NCBI GenBank assembly: GCA_039621445.1
Contig: CP154957.1
Coordinates: forward strand, 18,424,906-18,488,905
DNA: 64,000 nucleotides
Reading direction: 5' to 3'
DNA from: Euglena gracilis
Lineage: Eukaryota > Euglenida > Euglenophyceae > Euglenales
Position 1 is the first letter of the stretch; every line of letters starts with the position of its first letter. The notes beneath the pieces were generated by a model. The model saw only the letters and a list, made by a program, of their open reading frames with translations. It did not search any database and was not told the DNA's origin. Both the position numbers and the translations under genes were made by a program. Below are positions 1-13,000 of this stretch, in pieces.

Positions 1-937
1 ATTTTCACAGACTTTTTTTTAACAAAATCCACCTGAGATTTTTCAACAAAATCCACCCGCACCAAAAGCGCCAGGAAGAAATTCGGGGGTCGAAAATTGG
101 TGTTCCAGAAATACCGGAGGTGGTGGTGGGGGCGGTCGACACCCCCACCACCACCCTGACTGTTTGGCCGATTCCCATACTGCCCTGGGGGTCCCCAGGC
201 TGGAACTGGGCCCGACTGGGGGTCGAACTGGGTCCCAAAAAAATGAACCCGGCGAAAATGCTCAAAAAAACTGCCAATTATGCAAAAAAAAATGTATTTT
301 GTCCCAAAGTTTGAGCTGGCCATCTCAAATCCGACCCATCTTTGCACCCCCAAAAAGCAAAAATCCACCACCGTCTGGCCGCACTTTGGGCAGCTGGGAA
401 AAATAATATCCCCTCCATTTAGACCATCTCCACTGGAAAAAAGAGCAGAAATTCATTTTCACCGACCACCCATTCACACCGACCCCTGGAGAACAAAAAG
501 GCCCAGGTGAAACACAACAGAACACAAAGAGGTCACAATAAACACAAAAAGAGCTCAGGCCCACCTCAGCGTCAGTGAAATGTGAACAGATGGATTATTG
601 TTTTATGGGGGTGACGGCAACGCCAGGGATGGGAAATCGGGGGTCTGGACACCCTCCCAACATCTGGGGGGCGGGCGGGCTGGACCAATACCAAAAAACT
701 TCCCATGGATTCCTGGGGGGTCGTAAACCAGGGACAATGCTGAACTTAACCGGCACTCCACAGGCAAAAAATGGACTGAAGCAAAAAGCATCTCCGAAAA
801 CCTCTTCATGCCAACCTGTATTTCAAATCTTTGACTGGGCGGCAAAAGCCAAAGAGCCGTCAGAGCAACCAAACTTCCTGTACAATACACCGGCAGTGGC
901 ATTGCTTTCAAACACAGCAAGGCTCCTCCGCTGCGTT
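1..937. other. 3' flank of the desaturase gene; repeat-derived, no gene seen
   Basis: No ORF here resembles a protein. Around 80-210 lies a G-rich stretch that recurs at about 13435-13560 (both contain the words GTCGAAAATTGGTG and GGAGGTGGTGG). Around 215-330 is a segment similar, in reverse, to the repeat at 33.8-34.1 and 37.2-37.6 kb. A GGCTTCCCAT-like word near 700 recurs at 2540, 4200 and 12890. I read this as old transposon sequence downstream of the gene. Confidence 0.5.
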
Positions 938-1006
938 TTAGGCAAGGCGCATGGCAGCCTTCCTTTCCTCAGAAGGCAGCTTGACATTGGTGGCCAGCCC
1001 CAAGAA
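938..1006 (-). CDS. desaturase last exon
   Basis: Acceptor TTTATCACAG precedes TTC TTG GGG. The exon encodes 22 residues beginning [14 protein letters not shown] and ends at TAA. This matches the C-terminal tail of plant-type desaturases (LGLAxxVKLP). Phase 0 entry agrees with the upstream exon, which ends on a complete CTG CAG. Confidence 0.85.
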   Translation of the reverse strand, partial: FLGLATNVKLPSEERKAAMRLA

Positions 1007-4000
1007 CTGTGATAAAGAGGAGCAGAGACTCGGACGGGGTGGGAAACACAAACGTGCAAAAAAATTTTGAAATGCAAAAAAACCCCTGTGGGTGACCCTG
1101 TGACCCCTGGGGTTGGGGTCAGTCACACGAAGAAGAAAATTTAATGAATCTTTTTTCCCAGCTGGACCCAAAATCAGAGTTCGATCAAAATTGATTAGAA
1201 AATCTCAAAAACCTTCCAACCCTTTTAAGGGTTCATACTTGAAAAAAATCCTCCAAAATAACCCCCCCAATAGAAGCGCGGGTGCACTTATAGTGGACTG
1301 CCGCCTCTGGTGGCGGGGGCGTGCTTCTACTTGGACCCTTCCAGCCCGATTTTTGTTGATTTCCTTTTGAAATCCCATCAAAATGGGGGGTGCGCTTGTA
1401 GTTGACCACCACCTTCGGCGGCAGGGGGTGCGCTTTTATTTGGACCCTGCGCTTGCAGCAGCCCTGCGCTTTTATTGGGGGGGGGACGGGTTTGCACAAA
1501 AAATAACCAAAAAGTCTTGATCAGCTGCAAAAAAAACAATGTCACACCCCTTGTGTCACACCTGTGCCGCACAGGACCAGGGTTGGATGGGAAGCCTTGA
1601 GGGGGTCGGACCCCCCCCCTCCCGACACGGAGGGGGGGTGGGTCGGACCCCCCTCCTACCTCGAAACTGAGGGGGGGCCGAAAATTTTTCGATGTCATGG
1701 ACGGGCAAAGGGCCGGAAATTGGGTCAAAATCGGTCAAAAATCCCTGAATTTTCTTTGAAATCAATCCAAAAATGCTCATTTTTGAAAAAATTTTGAACA
1801 TTTTTTTGGGGGGAAAACACCAACACATCAAAAAATGGGCAATATGGCCAAAAGTCAGCAAAAAGGGGTGTTTTTGCTCATTTTCTGGCGCGCAGCACCG
1901 GAAGAAAATTTTCTGCTATTTTGGGCACCTGTCAAGGAGGGGGGGGTGGGGGGTCCGGACCCCCCCCTCCCAACATCTAGGGATTAGGATTAGGATTAGA
2001 CCTTACCCCCCCCGGGGGGGGGGCGGGACCCCCCCTACCACCTACCTCAATCAGGGAATTTGTTAAGGACCCCCCGGGGGGGGGGGGGGGGGTCCAGCCT
2101 CCGGCTGGCAAAAAGGCTGCTGGCTGGATTTGAGCTGCTGGCTGGACCCCCCCCCGGGGGGTGGGGGGGGCGGGGGGGGGGTGCGGGGCTGGAGTGGGCT
2201 GGGCTGGGCTGGGTCGAGGAAAAACAAAATTTTCTAACACATTTTGGCCATTTTCGACATTTTGATGGGTGGAGCTAGATCAAGGCTGGGGGGCTGTGAT
2301 GGAGGGGCTGTGATGAGGGGGAAAAATGCAGGGATAAGTGAGCTGGACAGCCCAGTTGGCTGGCCCGGCCTCCGGCCGGGCTGGACCCGACTTTATTTCA
2401 CTCGACCCCCGGGGGGGGGGGGGCTCCCAGCCCAAATTTGGGCTGCTGGCTGGATTTGAGCTGCTGGCTGGCTGGACCCCCCCCCGGGGGGTAGGGTACC
2501 CTCCGGCTTAAGAAATTCCCTGACCTCAATACCGAAAGGCTTCCCATCCAACCCTGGGGGTCCCCATTCAACAATGGAATGCTGCAATGCACACCTGCAG
2601 AACCCGAATCACGCCCCACGTCATGTCAACTTGCCACCACTCCAAGCCGTGGCGAGCAGAGTACTGGAATGCGTGGTGGTTGTTGTGCCATCCCTCACCT
2701 GGAGACGTGGGTGGCATACGAATCCAAAATGACCGTTGGCGCAGGGCTTCTAAAATGGTGCTTGGTTGGCTGGGCTGTCTCTGCCCTCCGGGCGCAGAGG
2801 ACCGGCATGATTGTTTTCGGGTTGATGCCTTGGAAATGGTTTTGGGGCTGGGTTCACTGGAATGTGAAAAAAATGTTGATTTTGGCTGCCCAATAGCCTT
2901 TCTTCAAAACTGGGAAAATGTTTTGAATGTGATCCAACTTGAAGGTTTCAGGGGGAATTTTTGGTGACCCTCATTTTGTTTGCCCCCCCCCCCTCTGGCT
3001 TTGAGCATGGGCAACCCAAGGGGTGTCCCCACCCCCAGGTCTTTCTTTTTGGCCAAAGCCTTTTCCCCCGCCTCTGGCGGGGACCCATGAAATCTGGGGG
3101 GTCCAGCGGACCAAACTTAAACAAAAAACCTGAGGTGCACAAATGTCCAAAAATTTGTTCAAAAATGCATCTTTGAACAATAAACATTGACCCCCATGCA
3201 GGGGCTTTTTTTAAGACTGGGGGGGAGGGGGTGCTCTAAGCTCTAGGGTGCCTGCCCGTAGCAGGCACACCGCCCCCCGGGGGGGACCCAGAAAATTTTC
3301 ATTGAAATTTTTATCCGGGGTCGGAGCGTGCTGGAGTTGGGGGTGACTGCTACCGGTAGGCACCCCCAAAACCCCTACCCCCCCCCGGGGGGGTCGGATG
3401 GGTGTTATGGGGTGCCTTCCCCAAGCACCCCCCCCCCCCGTGGAGCAGGCACCAGACTGAGCACAAGCCTGGTGCCACCCACCCACCCCTGGGGGAGGGG
3501 AACCCACTCAATTCCGCAAAGTGGCCAAAAAATCGCGAAAAATGCCAAAAATAGCACCTTTTTCAAAAAATTTCGGTGCCAAAAAATATATCCCGCTCTC
3601 TCCCTGGGGGCGCATGGCCGGACCCACCCCCTCCCCTACTCCCCAGGGGGGTCCACGACTAAAAAAAAAACCCCTGCCCCCGTGCCTAATGGACATCAAA
3701 AGAGACAAAAATTGCATCCGAAGCGGCTAGAAACCCGGAGGCTCTACAAAGAATGTTCTGGATGAGGGCGCTAACAACGCTGTAAAATGTGATGGGAAGA
3801 AATCCTGGCACTCAAAATTGGTGTGCCTTGATAAATTCAATTTTGAAATGCTCCAAACTGGTAGCCAACCACTTTTCATCAGACTTGGTCTGGGATTGTT
3901 GGCAAGGTGGGAAATCACGCAGGTTTTGACATTTATACGTCGTAGGAAAACCCCTGGATTGATGCAAAGCCCTTCGTTTTCGGGGGGGGGGGGGGGGATA

Positions 4001-7000
4001 AAGATCCCAACCACCCCCAACAAAAATTTCAGGGGGGTGAAAGAAAAGCCCAAAAGCTGTGTTTACGCACTTCACGCACTTTCTTTTTTTAGAAAAACGG
4101 CCAAACCGGTTCATGGTAAAACGGTACAACAAAAACTCAACTGCTTTGGTGAATTGCACTGGAGAATTTTTTTGGTTCCGGAGGGGGCATCTGCAGCGAT
4201 AGATGGGAAGCCTTGGGGGGGGGGGGGGGGGTTGGTGCCAGAGAAAATTGAACCCGACAAAACTGGTGAAAGAAAAATTGGTGCCAAACGCCAAAATGGC
4301 CCAGAAAAAATTGGCAAGAACTGTTTTGGATTGGTAAAAAAAATTGACAGTTTTGGGAGGTCATTTGATGATGATGGACAAAGCGAAAGCCTGAATTTTG
4401 ACATTCCAAGAGAGCTGGGGCGAGATGGAAGGCGGCAAAGCAGATGGAATACGCAGCCACTAATCACCCGGAAAATTTTGGTATATGGCAGGATTTCTGA
4501 ACGCCAAATTATTCCGCCAAATTTTACCAATCCCCCCCAGTAGAAGGGGGATCCGACCCACTTGCCAACAAAAATATTGCTTGCAAAGTTGGCAATGCAC
4601 TGCAAGGACACACCCCATGCAAGGAGGCCGACCCACCAGTTGTTGCGAGACTCATCTGGAGGGTTGGTCTTGTACACCTTGTTGCCCCAAGTGTGAACAG
4701 CAGAGTTCACAAACCAGGTGATGTGCCAGACCCAGCACACTCGGACTGCCACGCCCCACACCAAATACGGAATGCCACCCCAGGCATAGAGGGCCAGGGC
4801 AAACAGCGCCAAATGCAAAGGATGGCTCAGGCAGGAATGCGATACCGACAATCGCCTCATTCCTGTCTGGACAGGTCTTCCTGATGAAGCTGTAGAAGGG
4901 GTCGTTCATGATGTCCATGGAGTTAGTCTGGTCTCCAGTCCGCGTCTGTAAGAAAGGGGAAATGCTTCCTGAAGCGCAATCCGGGCCTCACCCAAATTCA
5001 CACATCAACACTGAGGTGGGGAATGGACACCTTTGTTGCCTGGTGGTCAAGCAACCATCCCATATGAGACCACCAGAATCCTTCATTGACAGAGTGGGGA
5101 TCACGATCTGTCTCGCAATATTGGTGATGATACCTGCATGCACAACAAAAGCCACAATGAGCCATAAAAAAAAAACAAATTATAACTTGCCATCCAAAAC
5201 AGGATAATTTGCAACCCAAATCGATGAAGCATTCCTGAAAAATTTTTCCACTTCTGGAAACATTCTCCAAAAAAAATGAGATTAGATCAGATCAGATCTG
5301 CAACAAAAATATTTTCATATCCATTGAACCACAAAACCAGCTATTCTCTCCCATTGTCTCGCCAATGGCATCAAAATTGAGCAAAAAGGAGTTAATTTGT
5401 GGGGCAATTTGAAACACCCGGGAAAAGCGGTCACACACGTGTTCAGTTAATAATCAATGGTCTGGACCCCACCTCCCCAGGGTATTAAATGAGAGGGGGA
5501 GGGGACCCCTCCCCCTTGGGAAAAAACCTGGTGACAGGACCTCGAAAATGAAGCAAAATCAAAGGAAATGTCCGGGGACCTAAATTGAAGGCCTTAAAAT
5601 GCCCTACCGAACCGTATTTTGATTTCTCTGCAACTCCCAGCCTGGCCCGAAATATGGCCGATTTACGGCACAAAACAGCGCGGCAGGCTTGCAACTTGGC
5701 CGTTTTCGGGTCTTTTTTGGGGGGGGGTCAAAAATCAAGTCTCCAAAAACGGCGGGGAATCAAAAGAAATATCCGGCGACCAAAATTGAAGCCCTAAAAT
5801 GCCCCATCTAACAGTATTTTGATTTCCCCGCAACTCCCCGCCCAGCCCGAGTTCAGGGGTTTTTTTAAGACTGGGGGGGGGGTCGGCACCCACTCACCCA
5901 CCCCTGGGGTGCCCCCCCCCCGGGGGAGGGGGGGGGTTCCAGGGGACCCAGGGTCCTGCCAGCACCTCCCTGTCACCTGTGCGTCCCCCAAAGGAGAAAC
6001 CGTTGTCCCTATTCAGGTCGCACACACAATTTTCAGAACTGTCCTTCTCAGACCAAATATTTTTATCGTCCCAAATTTGACCCAAAACCAAACCCAAATT
6101 TGAAAATAAGCATCCTCAAAGCCCGCACCTGTGCATTTATTAGGGGGAGGTGGCTGAGTTCTTATCCCTTTATGGGTCAGAGCGAAGCTAAATTTCGGCA
6201 CAAACCACCGGAAATTTTGAAAAAAAAATGGGTGGGAATGGCCAAACATTCCATTTTTGGGCCAGTTTTCCCTCTCAGTTTTGGGTGAAAAAAATGCCTG
6301 ACTGGATTTGGGCTTTTTTGGGCATTTTTGGGGGTGGGGTACCTGCCAGGTCCAGCTCCCAGCCGCCCGGATCCCCAGAGGACCTACTTTTGCCCGAAAA
6401 TGGCCAAAAATGCCAAAAATAGCACCTTTTTTCAAAAATTTCAGCGCTGAAAAAAAGATCCCCCCCCCCCCCCCCCCCCCCCCCCGGAGGGGGGTCCAAG
6501 GGACCCACCCTACCCTCCCTCCCCCCCCAGAGGTCCAAGACTAAAAAAACCCCCTGCCCGAGCTATGGCCATTTTTCGACCAATTTGGGCCATTTTGTAC
6601 AATTTTGGCCTGTTTTGATATGGCCGTTTTGACCATTTTGGGGTCAAAAAAGTCGAAGGAAAAAATTAAAAAAAATTTTGCCCGAAACGATGTTTTTTGG
6701 CCTCCCGGACCCAGAAAACCTGTTTTTGAGCCAAAAATGAGCGTTTTTCGACCCCCGGCGCCTCGTTTTTCGGCCGAAACCCATGGAGTTTGGGTCATTT
6801 CTGGGTCAAAAAAGTCGAAAGCAATCGAAAAAAAATTCGCCCAGAATGATGTTTTTTTGGCCTCCCGGACCCAGAAAAACTGTTTTTTGAGCCCAAAATG
6901 CGCACCAAAATGTACAAGAAATTTCTTCCCATGACTCTGCCTCTGCATCTGAGCCACGTTTTCGGTTTGGCAATGAAAAGGTGAAGAGCTCAGCACTATT

Positions 7001-10000
7001 CAAACCCTGATCTCCGAGCCCTGATCTCTGAGCTCTGAACATTTCAAATTTGCTGTAAAATTACTGAAAGTTACCGTAAATTGCAGGTGTGCGATTTTTA
7101 AATCATAAATCATAATTGTGCGAAGTTTGCAATGCTGCCATCAGGTGCAAATCCCATTAAGAGCTCAGAAATATTCAAAACCTGGTTACCAAAAAAAATC
7201 GAAATTGAAAAGTCCAAAAAAAACTGCCACTTATGCAAAACAAGCGATTTTTTTGACCCCAAAATTTGCCCTGGCCAGAGGCTGTTAAAAAAACCATCGG
7301 GGGGCCGGCCCCCCCCCCCACCCACCCAGCCTCGCGCAGGACCCCCTGGGGGAGGACATTTCCCAAAAAAAATTTCGCGCCGAAACCCACATCTGGGCTT
7401 CTGGGGGGTCCGGCCCTGCACCCACCCACCTCCCCCCCCAGGGGGGGGGGTCTTCTGACTTAAAAAGAAGCCTGCCTGGCCAACCCTTTTCCGACCCATT
7501 TTCGGCCCATTTTTGCACCTTGTCACCGTTCATCCACCCTTCGGGCAGCTGGAGATAAATAAAACAGGTGGGGAACTGGAAAGAAACTGGTGGCTGGCTG
7601 GACCCCACTGGGGTCCATGCACATGCTTGTGCTTACCGACCGGGGGGGGGAGGGGGGTGCTATAGGGTGCCTGCCCCTAGCAGGCACACCCCCCCCCGGA
7701 GGACCCAGAAAATTTAATTGAAAATGGCCTTTTCCGGGCCCCCGGCTGGGGTCGGAGGGGGGTGCCCGCTATGGGCAGGCACCCCCCAAAAACCCTTCCC
7801 CCCCTGGAGGGGGGGGGTCGGATCGGGTGCTATGGGGTGCCTGCCCCTAACACCCACCTCCTTCGTGGGGTAGGCACCAGACTGAGCACAAGCCTGGTGG
7901 GGTCAAATTTTCTTATGCAACTTCCTGAGTCCGGCTTTCCGGACTGGCCCGAACTTTATTTCAGCGGACCCCCGCAGGGGGGGGGGGTTGCAGCCCGGGG
8001 TTTTCTTAAGGACCCCCCCCCAGGGGGGGGGGCCAGCCTCCGGCTTGCAAAAAGGCTGCTGGCTGGAAATGAGCTTGGCTGGACCCCCCCCCCGGGGGGA
8101 TAGGGGGGGTGTCCGGGGCTGGAGCGGGCTGGGCTGGGCTGGGTCGATGAAAAACAAATTTTTCTAACACATTTTTGCCGTTTTCGACATTTTGATGGAT
8201 GGATCTGGATTAAGGCTGGGGGGCTGTGATGGAGGAAGCTGTAATGGGGGGGGAAAAGAAAAAATGCAGGGATAGGTGAGCTGGGCAGCCCAGTTGGCTA
8301 GCCTGCGGCCGGCTGGCCCGGCCTCCGGCCGGGCTGGACCCAACTTTACTTCACTCGCCCCCCCGAGGGGGGGGGGCTCCCAGCCCGAATTTGGGCTGCT
8401 GGCTGGATTTGAGCTGCTGGCTGGCTAGATCCCCCACGGGGATGGGGTGCCCTCCAGCTTAAGAAAACCCCTGACATCCCGGCTGGGAGGTGCTGGCTGG
8501 CTGGACCCCCCTGTGTGCATTGTGCTGTTTGTTTGGTGACTCTTATCCCTCTTCTGGCCTGTCGCTGTTTTTCGCCTTTGCTTTGTCTGGTGCATGTCTG
8601 GCTGGATCCCCTCCCCAGGGGTTCCCCTCCGGTTTGAGATAACCCCTGCCCCGAACGCCCCAGGGTCCCCCCACCCACCCTCCCATGGGGGGGGGGGCAC
8701 ATTGCTCGGTTGGATAGAGCGCCAATTCAATAACTGGGAGGTCGTGGGTTCAAACCCCACAGTGTGGGAATCTTTGTGTACACGGGGGTGACCCCCACCT
8801 GCCCTTGTATCGAACCCTGTCCCTCCCCCCCAGGGGAGGTGCAAGGTATTAAATGAGCGTTGGTTTTGCAGGAGGGTCCGAATCCCCCCTCTAACCATAT
8901 GGGGTCAGGGGTTTTTTTAGTCGTGGACTCCGGGGGGGGGGGGGAGGTGGGGGGTAGGATGGGTGGGTCTGGCTGAGCGGGGGGAGTGGGTTTTACTTTT
9001 GGGCACCTTTGGAGACAAAAATTTTGAAAAGGCGCTATTTTTAAATTTTTTGGCCATTTTCGGGGAAGGAAAGTGGGTCCCCCGGGACCCCCTCCCCCCA
9101 TATATGCCTGAAATAAACGTCTGAATGGACAAAAACGCTTTGAACAAATTGTCCAGAATTTCACAAAAAAAAAAACCCTATCTGACCAGCAAAAGATTTC
9201 AATGTCTTGGAAATCGACCGACAAAAACAATTCAGCCTGAAATCCGTCAATGTCAATACAATTTCAAGACAGGCGTTGGGTCCAGAAAATAGGTTTCAAG
9301 ATAGGCGTCTCTGCTGAAACCAGTAGTCAATCAATTTTTGGACAGAATTAAACCCATTCCTGTCCAGCTGCCTGAGGTGAGGAATTCCATACAGGACAAA
9401 AAACCTCAAAAACTCCATTTTCATAATTTTTTCCTGCATCAAAGAGAACTGCCAGGCAGGGTGAAACAAGAAACATGGAACACCTGTGAGAGCACACCCA
9501 TTCCAGAGGATCACCCTGGAATGCCAAGACTCCACAATAAGCGAAGATGTATTCCAACCATTTCGGTGTCGTGAAGGACCTGTGCGACAGCTGACGATGG
9601 TATGACAGCGTGATACCAAATAGTCCAGTGATCACGTACAATCCCAAAAACAAAGCTGCGGGAATGTGGGAGGTGTTCAAAAAAAGTGTTCAAAACAGGC
9701 TTGTGCTCACCGATGGGGGGGGGTGCTGGAGGCTGCCTGCCCCAAGCAGGCAAACCCCCGGGGTCTGGGGGCAGGCACCTATAGTCAAGCCCAAAAAATT
9801 TCCCGCCATTTTAGGCCATTTTAGGCCATTTAAGGCCATTTTAGGCCATTTTAAGGTGTAGGTGGGGGTTCTGAAAATCATATTTTTTTTCGTTATTTTT
9901 GTCCCAAAAAACTGTATCATAACGTGTGCAAATCTTCTCTTCAGTTACAACAAATGTACGAAAACAGCATGAATTCATGAACACTGGATCAAAACCACAG

Positions 10001-13000
10001 GAAACTCAACAAATCTTAATTCATTCCCATAGAGGAATTCTAAACAGCAAGAATTTACGGCAATGAAATTTTTTCAAAAAAAAACGTTTAACAAATAATA
10101 CCGTTTTATTTGCACAATTTACCAATAATATATTTTGTATTCTATCATATTTTATTTTTATCATATTCAATTTTATCATATTCATATATTTTATCAAATT
10201 ATATCAATACTATTTTTACTAAATATACATTTATCAAATTCAATTTCTATGCGTCATTATATGTCAACTTCTATATTTTATATACATTTTGTTTCTAAAA
10301 TTGTATCGAAACATGTGTTGTTTTTATTATAAAATATTACATTAATAATTGATAATAACAAAATTTACATAAACATAGAAAATATATATTAATTAAATTT
10401 GATGATAATAAAATACCCACATTAAATCTCCATATTAAACATATAGGATTTCTATGATAATAAAATGTCCATTCATAAAAAAAATATTAAACTTCCTTGG
10501 AAAAAGTATTGTTAAATTTGTATATTTATAATAATACTTGTATTTTTAATTTCAATTGAGATTTTCCAACATCTTTTATGTTTTTTTTCCTGTCGTTTTC
10601 CCCATGCTTCAAAACTTGCACTGTTTCACTATTTGAAACAGAGTAAGAAAAAATACTTCTGTCCAAACTTTCAAAATTCAGCTACCAAAAGGTTGGGGAC
10701 TGTGGATTTGGGGACTGATGCTATTTATCATTAGTTGGGATAAAAACATGGGCTATGCGGGGCTGTACTCCTCCACCAAATCCGTCCACATTAAAAAAGA
10801 CACCGAGAGTCATTGCCTGAAAGGCTTCAGTTGTTCACAAAAAAAATTATTGCACAACAGAATTTTTCCCATTTTAGGCCATTTTAGGCCATTTTAGGCC
10901 ATTTTAGCTATAGGTGCCTGTCCGGGGGACCCAGAAAATTTTCATTGAAACCGTGTTTGGGCCGATTTCGAGACTTTAAAAGTCTTAAATCTTCGCCCAA
11001 AACACGGTTTCAAACAAGAACAGTGTTTTGGGCCAAGGTTTTAGGGGGGCCCAGGGGCGACCACGGCGCCTTCGGCGCCGCGGTCCCCGCCCCTGGGCTC
11101 CCCCTAACTCTTGGCCCAAACACAGTTCTTGACACAGAAAACGTGTTCAGCCCGCCAAATGCCTGCCCTGAAATTTGTGGTCATGAACACGTTTTCCATT
11201 CAGGGGTTTTTTAAGACCCGGGGGGGGGGTCCCGGGGGACCCACAAAAAATGGCCGAAAATCGCGAAAAGTGCTAAAAATAGATTTTTTTCGGCGCCTGC
11301 GGCGCCGAAAAGTATATCCCACCCCCCTCCGTGGGACCCCCTGGGGGGGGGGGGTCGGCCGGACCCATCCTACCCCCCCCCTCCCCTCCCCCCGGGGGTC
11401 CACGACTAAAAAAACCCCTGTTTCCATTAGGGCATTTGTGGCAACGACACGTTTTCCATTGGGGCATCTGTGGTCAGGCACGTTTTCCATTAGGGCATCT
11501 GTGGCAACCCCGAGCAAGAAGCAAAAATCGCTATCATGAAAAATCGGCGAGCGGTTGAGAGGCCGAGGTGGTCCTCAACGAGTGAGGCGGGTCGGGGACA
11601 CTCTACAGAACAACAGAAGGCTAGACGTTGCCTTGGAGCACTCCGACACGGAGTGGCAGACATCACGGAACACGACACGCTTCACACAAAAAAGAGCCAT
11701 ACTTTGGTGGCCGCCGCAAATCTTGGCAATGAAAATGAAATGCCAAACCGCAGTCACACACAACTTTGTTCAGCTCCACACAATTTGGATTTTTGGGAAT
11801 GGCAACACCACAAAAACCACATTTGTCCTGTTTTATAGGCAGTTCACCCCCTTCAGCAACTGGTCCAACTCTTCAGGCTGCAACACGTCAGCTGGAGGCC
11901 GAACCACCGTTGACACTGCCTTCCGCGCGCGCGTTCGCGCTCCAGGGAACGCGAAAACAGCTCGTTGAAGTGGGGGAATTGGCGCTCTGAGGAAGGCAAC
12001 ACTACTCCCTCGGTCGTTGTTTTGCGGAATGCCTGAGCGACGGCATTCACGTATGTATGAAAAGAGGTTGCCGAACGATTCCCTGAAACGAACAAAGTTC
12101 CCGACTGCTGCGCACGCTGAGCCACATATTGTTCAATGACGCTCGCCTCATCGAACAACAGGCTGGGTTCCAGCTCCCATCCCGTCCAGGCAACAAAGAA
12201 ATCATCCAGCTCAGGATAAGAGGCTTGCCGATGTTGACACAGTTTGGCGAACTCCAAACAGTTGGCAACAGCAGCAACCTACGGAGCCAGACTTTTTCTT
12301 CGTGTTGCCCTGTGCCAGCAAGGTGCCATGAAGGGGTCAACCTTCGGCTTCTTGGCATCTTGCTCGTATACCGCGAGAGCAGCCAGGAACAGTTCCGTCC
12401 TAGGGGGAGGTGGCAAAAGACCATTCACAAAGTTTGCCGTGCGTTTAGCCACAGTGGGAGGGCTGCGGAAAAAAGGGGGGGTCCCGACCACCCCCCCCCC
12501 CTAGATGTTGGGAGGGGGGGTCCGGACCCCCCACCCCCCCCTCCTTGACAGGTGCCAAAAATAGCAGAAAATTTTCTTCCGGCGCTGCGCGCCAGAAAAT
12601 GAGCAAAAAACACCCCTTTTGCTGACTTTTGGCCATATTGCCCATTTTTTGATGTGTTGGTGTTTTCCCCCAAAAACATGTTCAAAAAAATTCAAAAAAT
12701 GAGCATTTTTGGATCGATCTTCAAAGAAAAATCAGGGTTTTTTGACCGATTCCGACCCGATTTCCGGCCCTTTGCCCGTCCATGAAATCAAAAAAATTTC
12801 GGCCCCCCCTCAGTTTCGAGGTAGGAGGGGGGGGTCCGACCCACCCCCCCCCTCCGTGTCGGGGGGGGTCCGACCCACCCCCCCCCCCTCAAGGCTTCCC
12901 ATCCATCCCTGGGGGGGGGCACGTTTTCCATCAGGGCATCTGTGGCAACGACACGTTTTCCATTAGGGCATCTGTGGCAATGACACGTTTTCCATCAAGG

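Larger units (their letters stand above)
1007..2594 (-). other. desaturase intron (1588 nt) filled with DNA-transposon repeats
   Basis: Begins GTGTGC and ends TCACAG on the gene strand. It holds an inverted-repeat element (1261-1486), a G/C-run repeat (about 1577-1979) and a TSD-flanked element (2052-2522), each listed separately. A short GGATTA triplet repeat lies at 1980-1999. No additional coding segment was recognised. Confidence 0.75.
5134..9483 (-). other. desaturase intron (4350 nt), transposon-packed
   Basis: Splits the second histidine box between HR and YHH. It contains mosaic repeat units (5540-5850), a family 1 hAT-like element (5854-6556), mosaic sequence related to 31.1 and 36.4 kb (6560-7000), the CCATTAAGAGCTCAG repeat end (7155-7185), a family 3 type copy (about 7625-7893), a family 2 type copy (7996-8473), the tRNA-like sequence (8697-8768) and a truncated family 1 end (8906-9100). 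No coding exon recognised. Confidence 0.65.

Noticed and set aside
1980-1999. Telomeric repeats (GGATTA; also CCCTAA near 24945-24970 and in the hairpin element)
   Set aside because: Only three units at each place, all inside dispersed repeats.
8697-8768. Functional tRNA gene
   Set aside because: Mismatched anticodon and acceptor stems and C33 argue against function; kept as a tRNA-like sequence.
10110-10332. Hydrophobic ORFs ([18 protein letters not shown]) as membrane proteins
   Set aside because: They are products of AT-rich low-complexity sequence.
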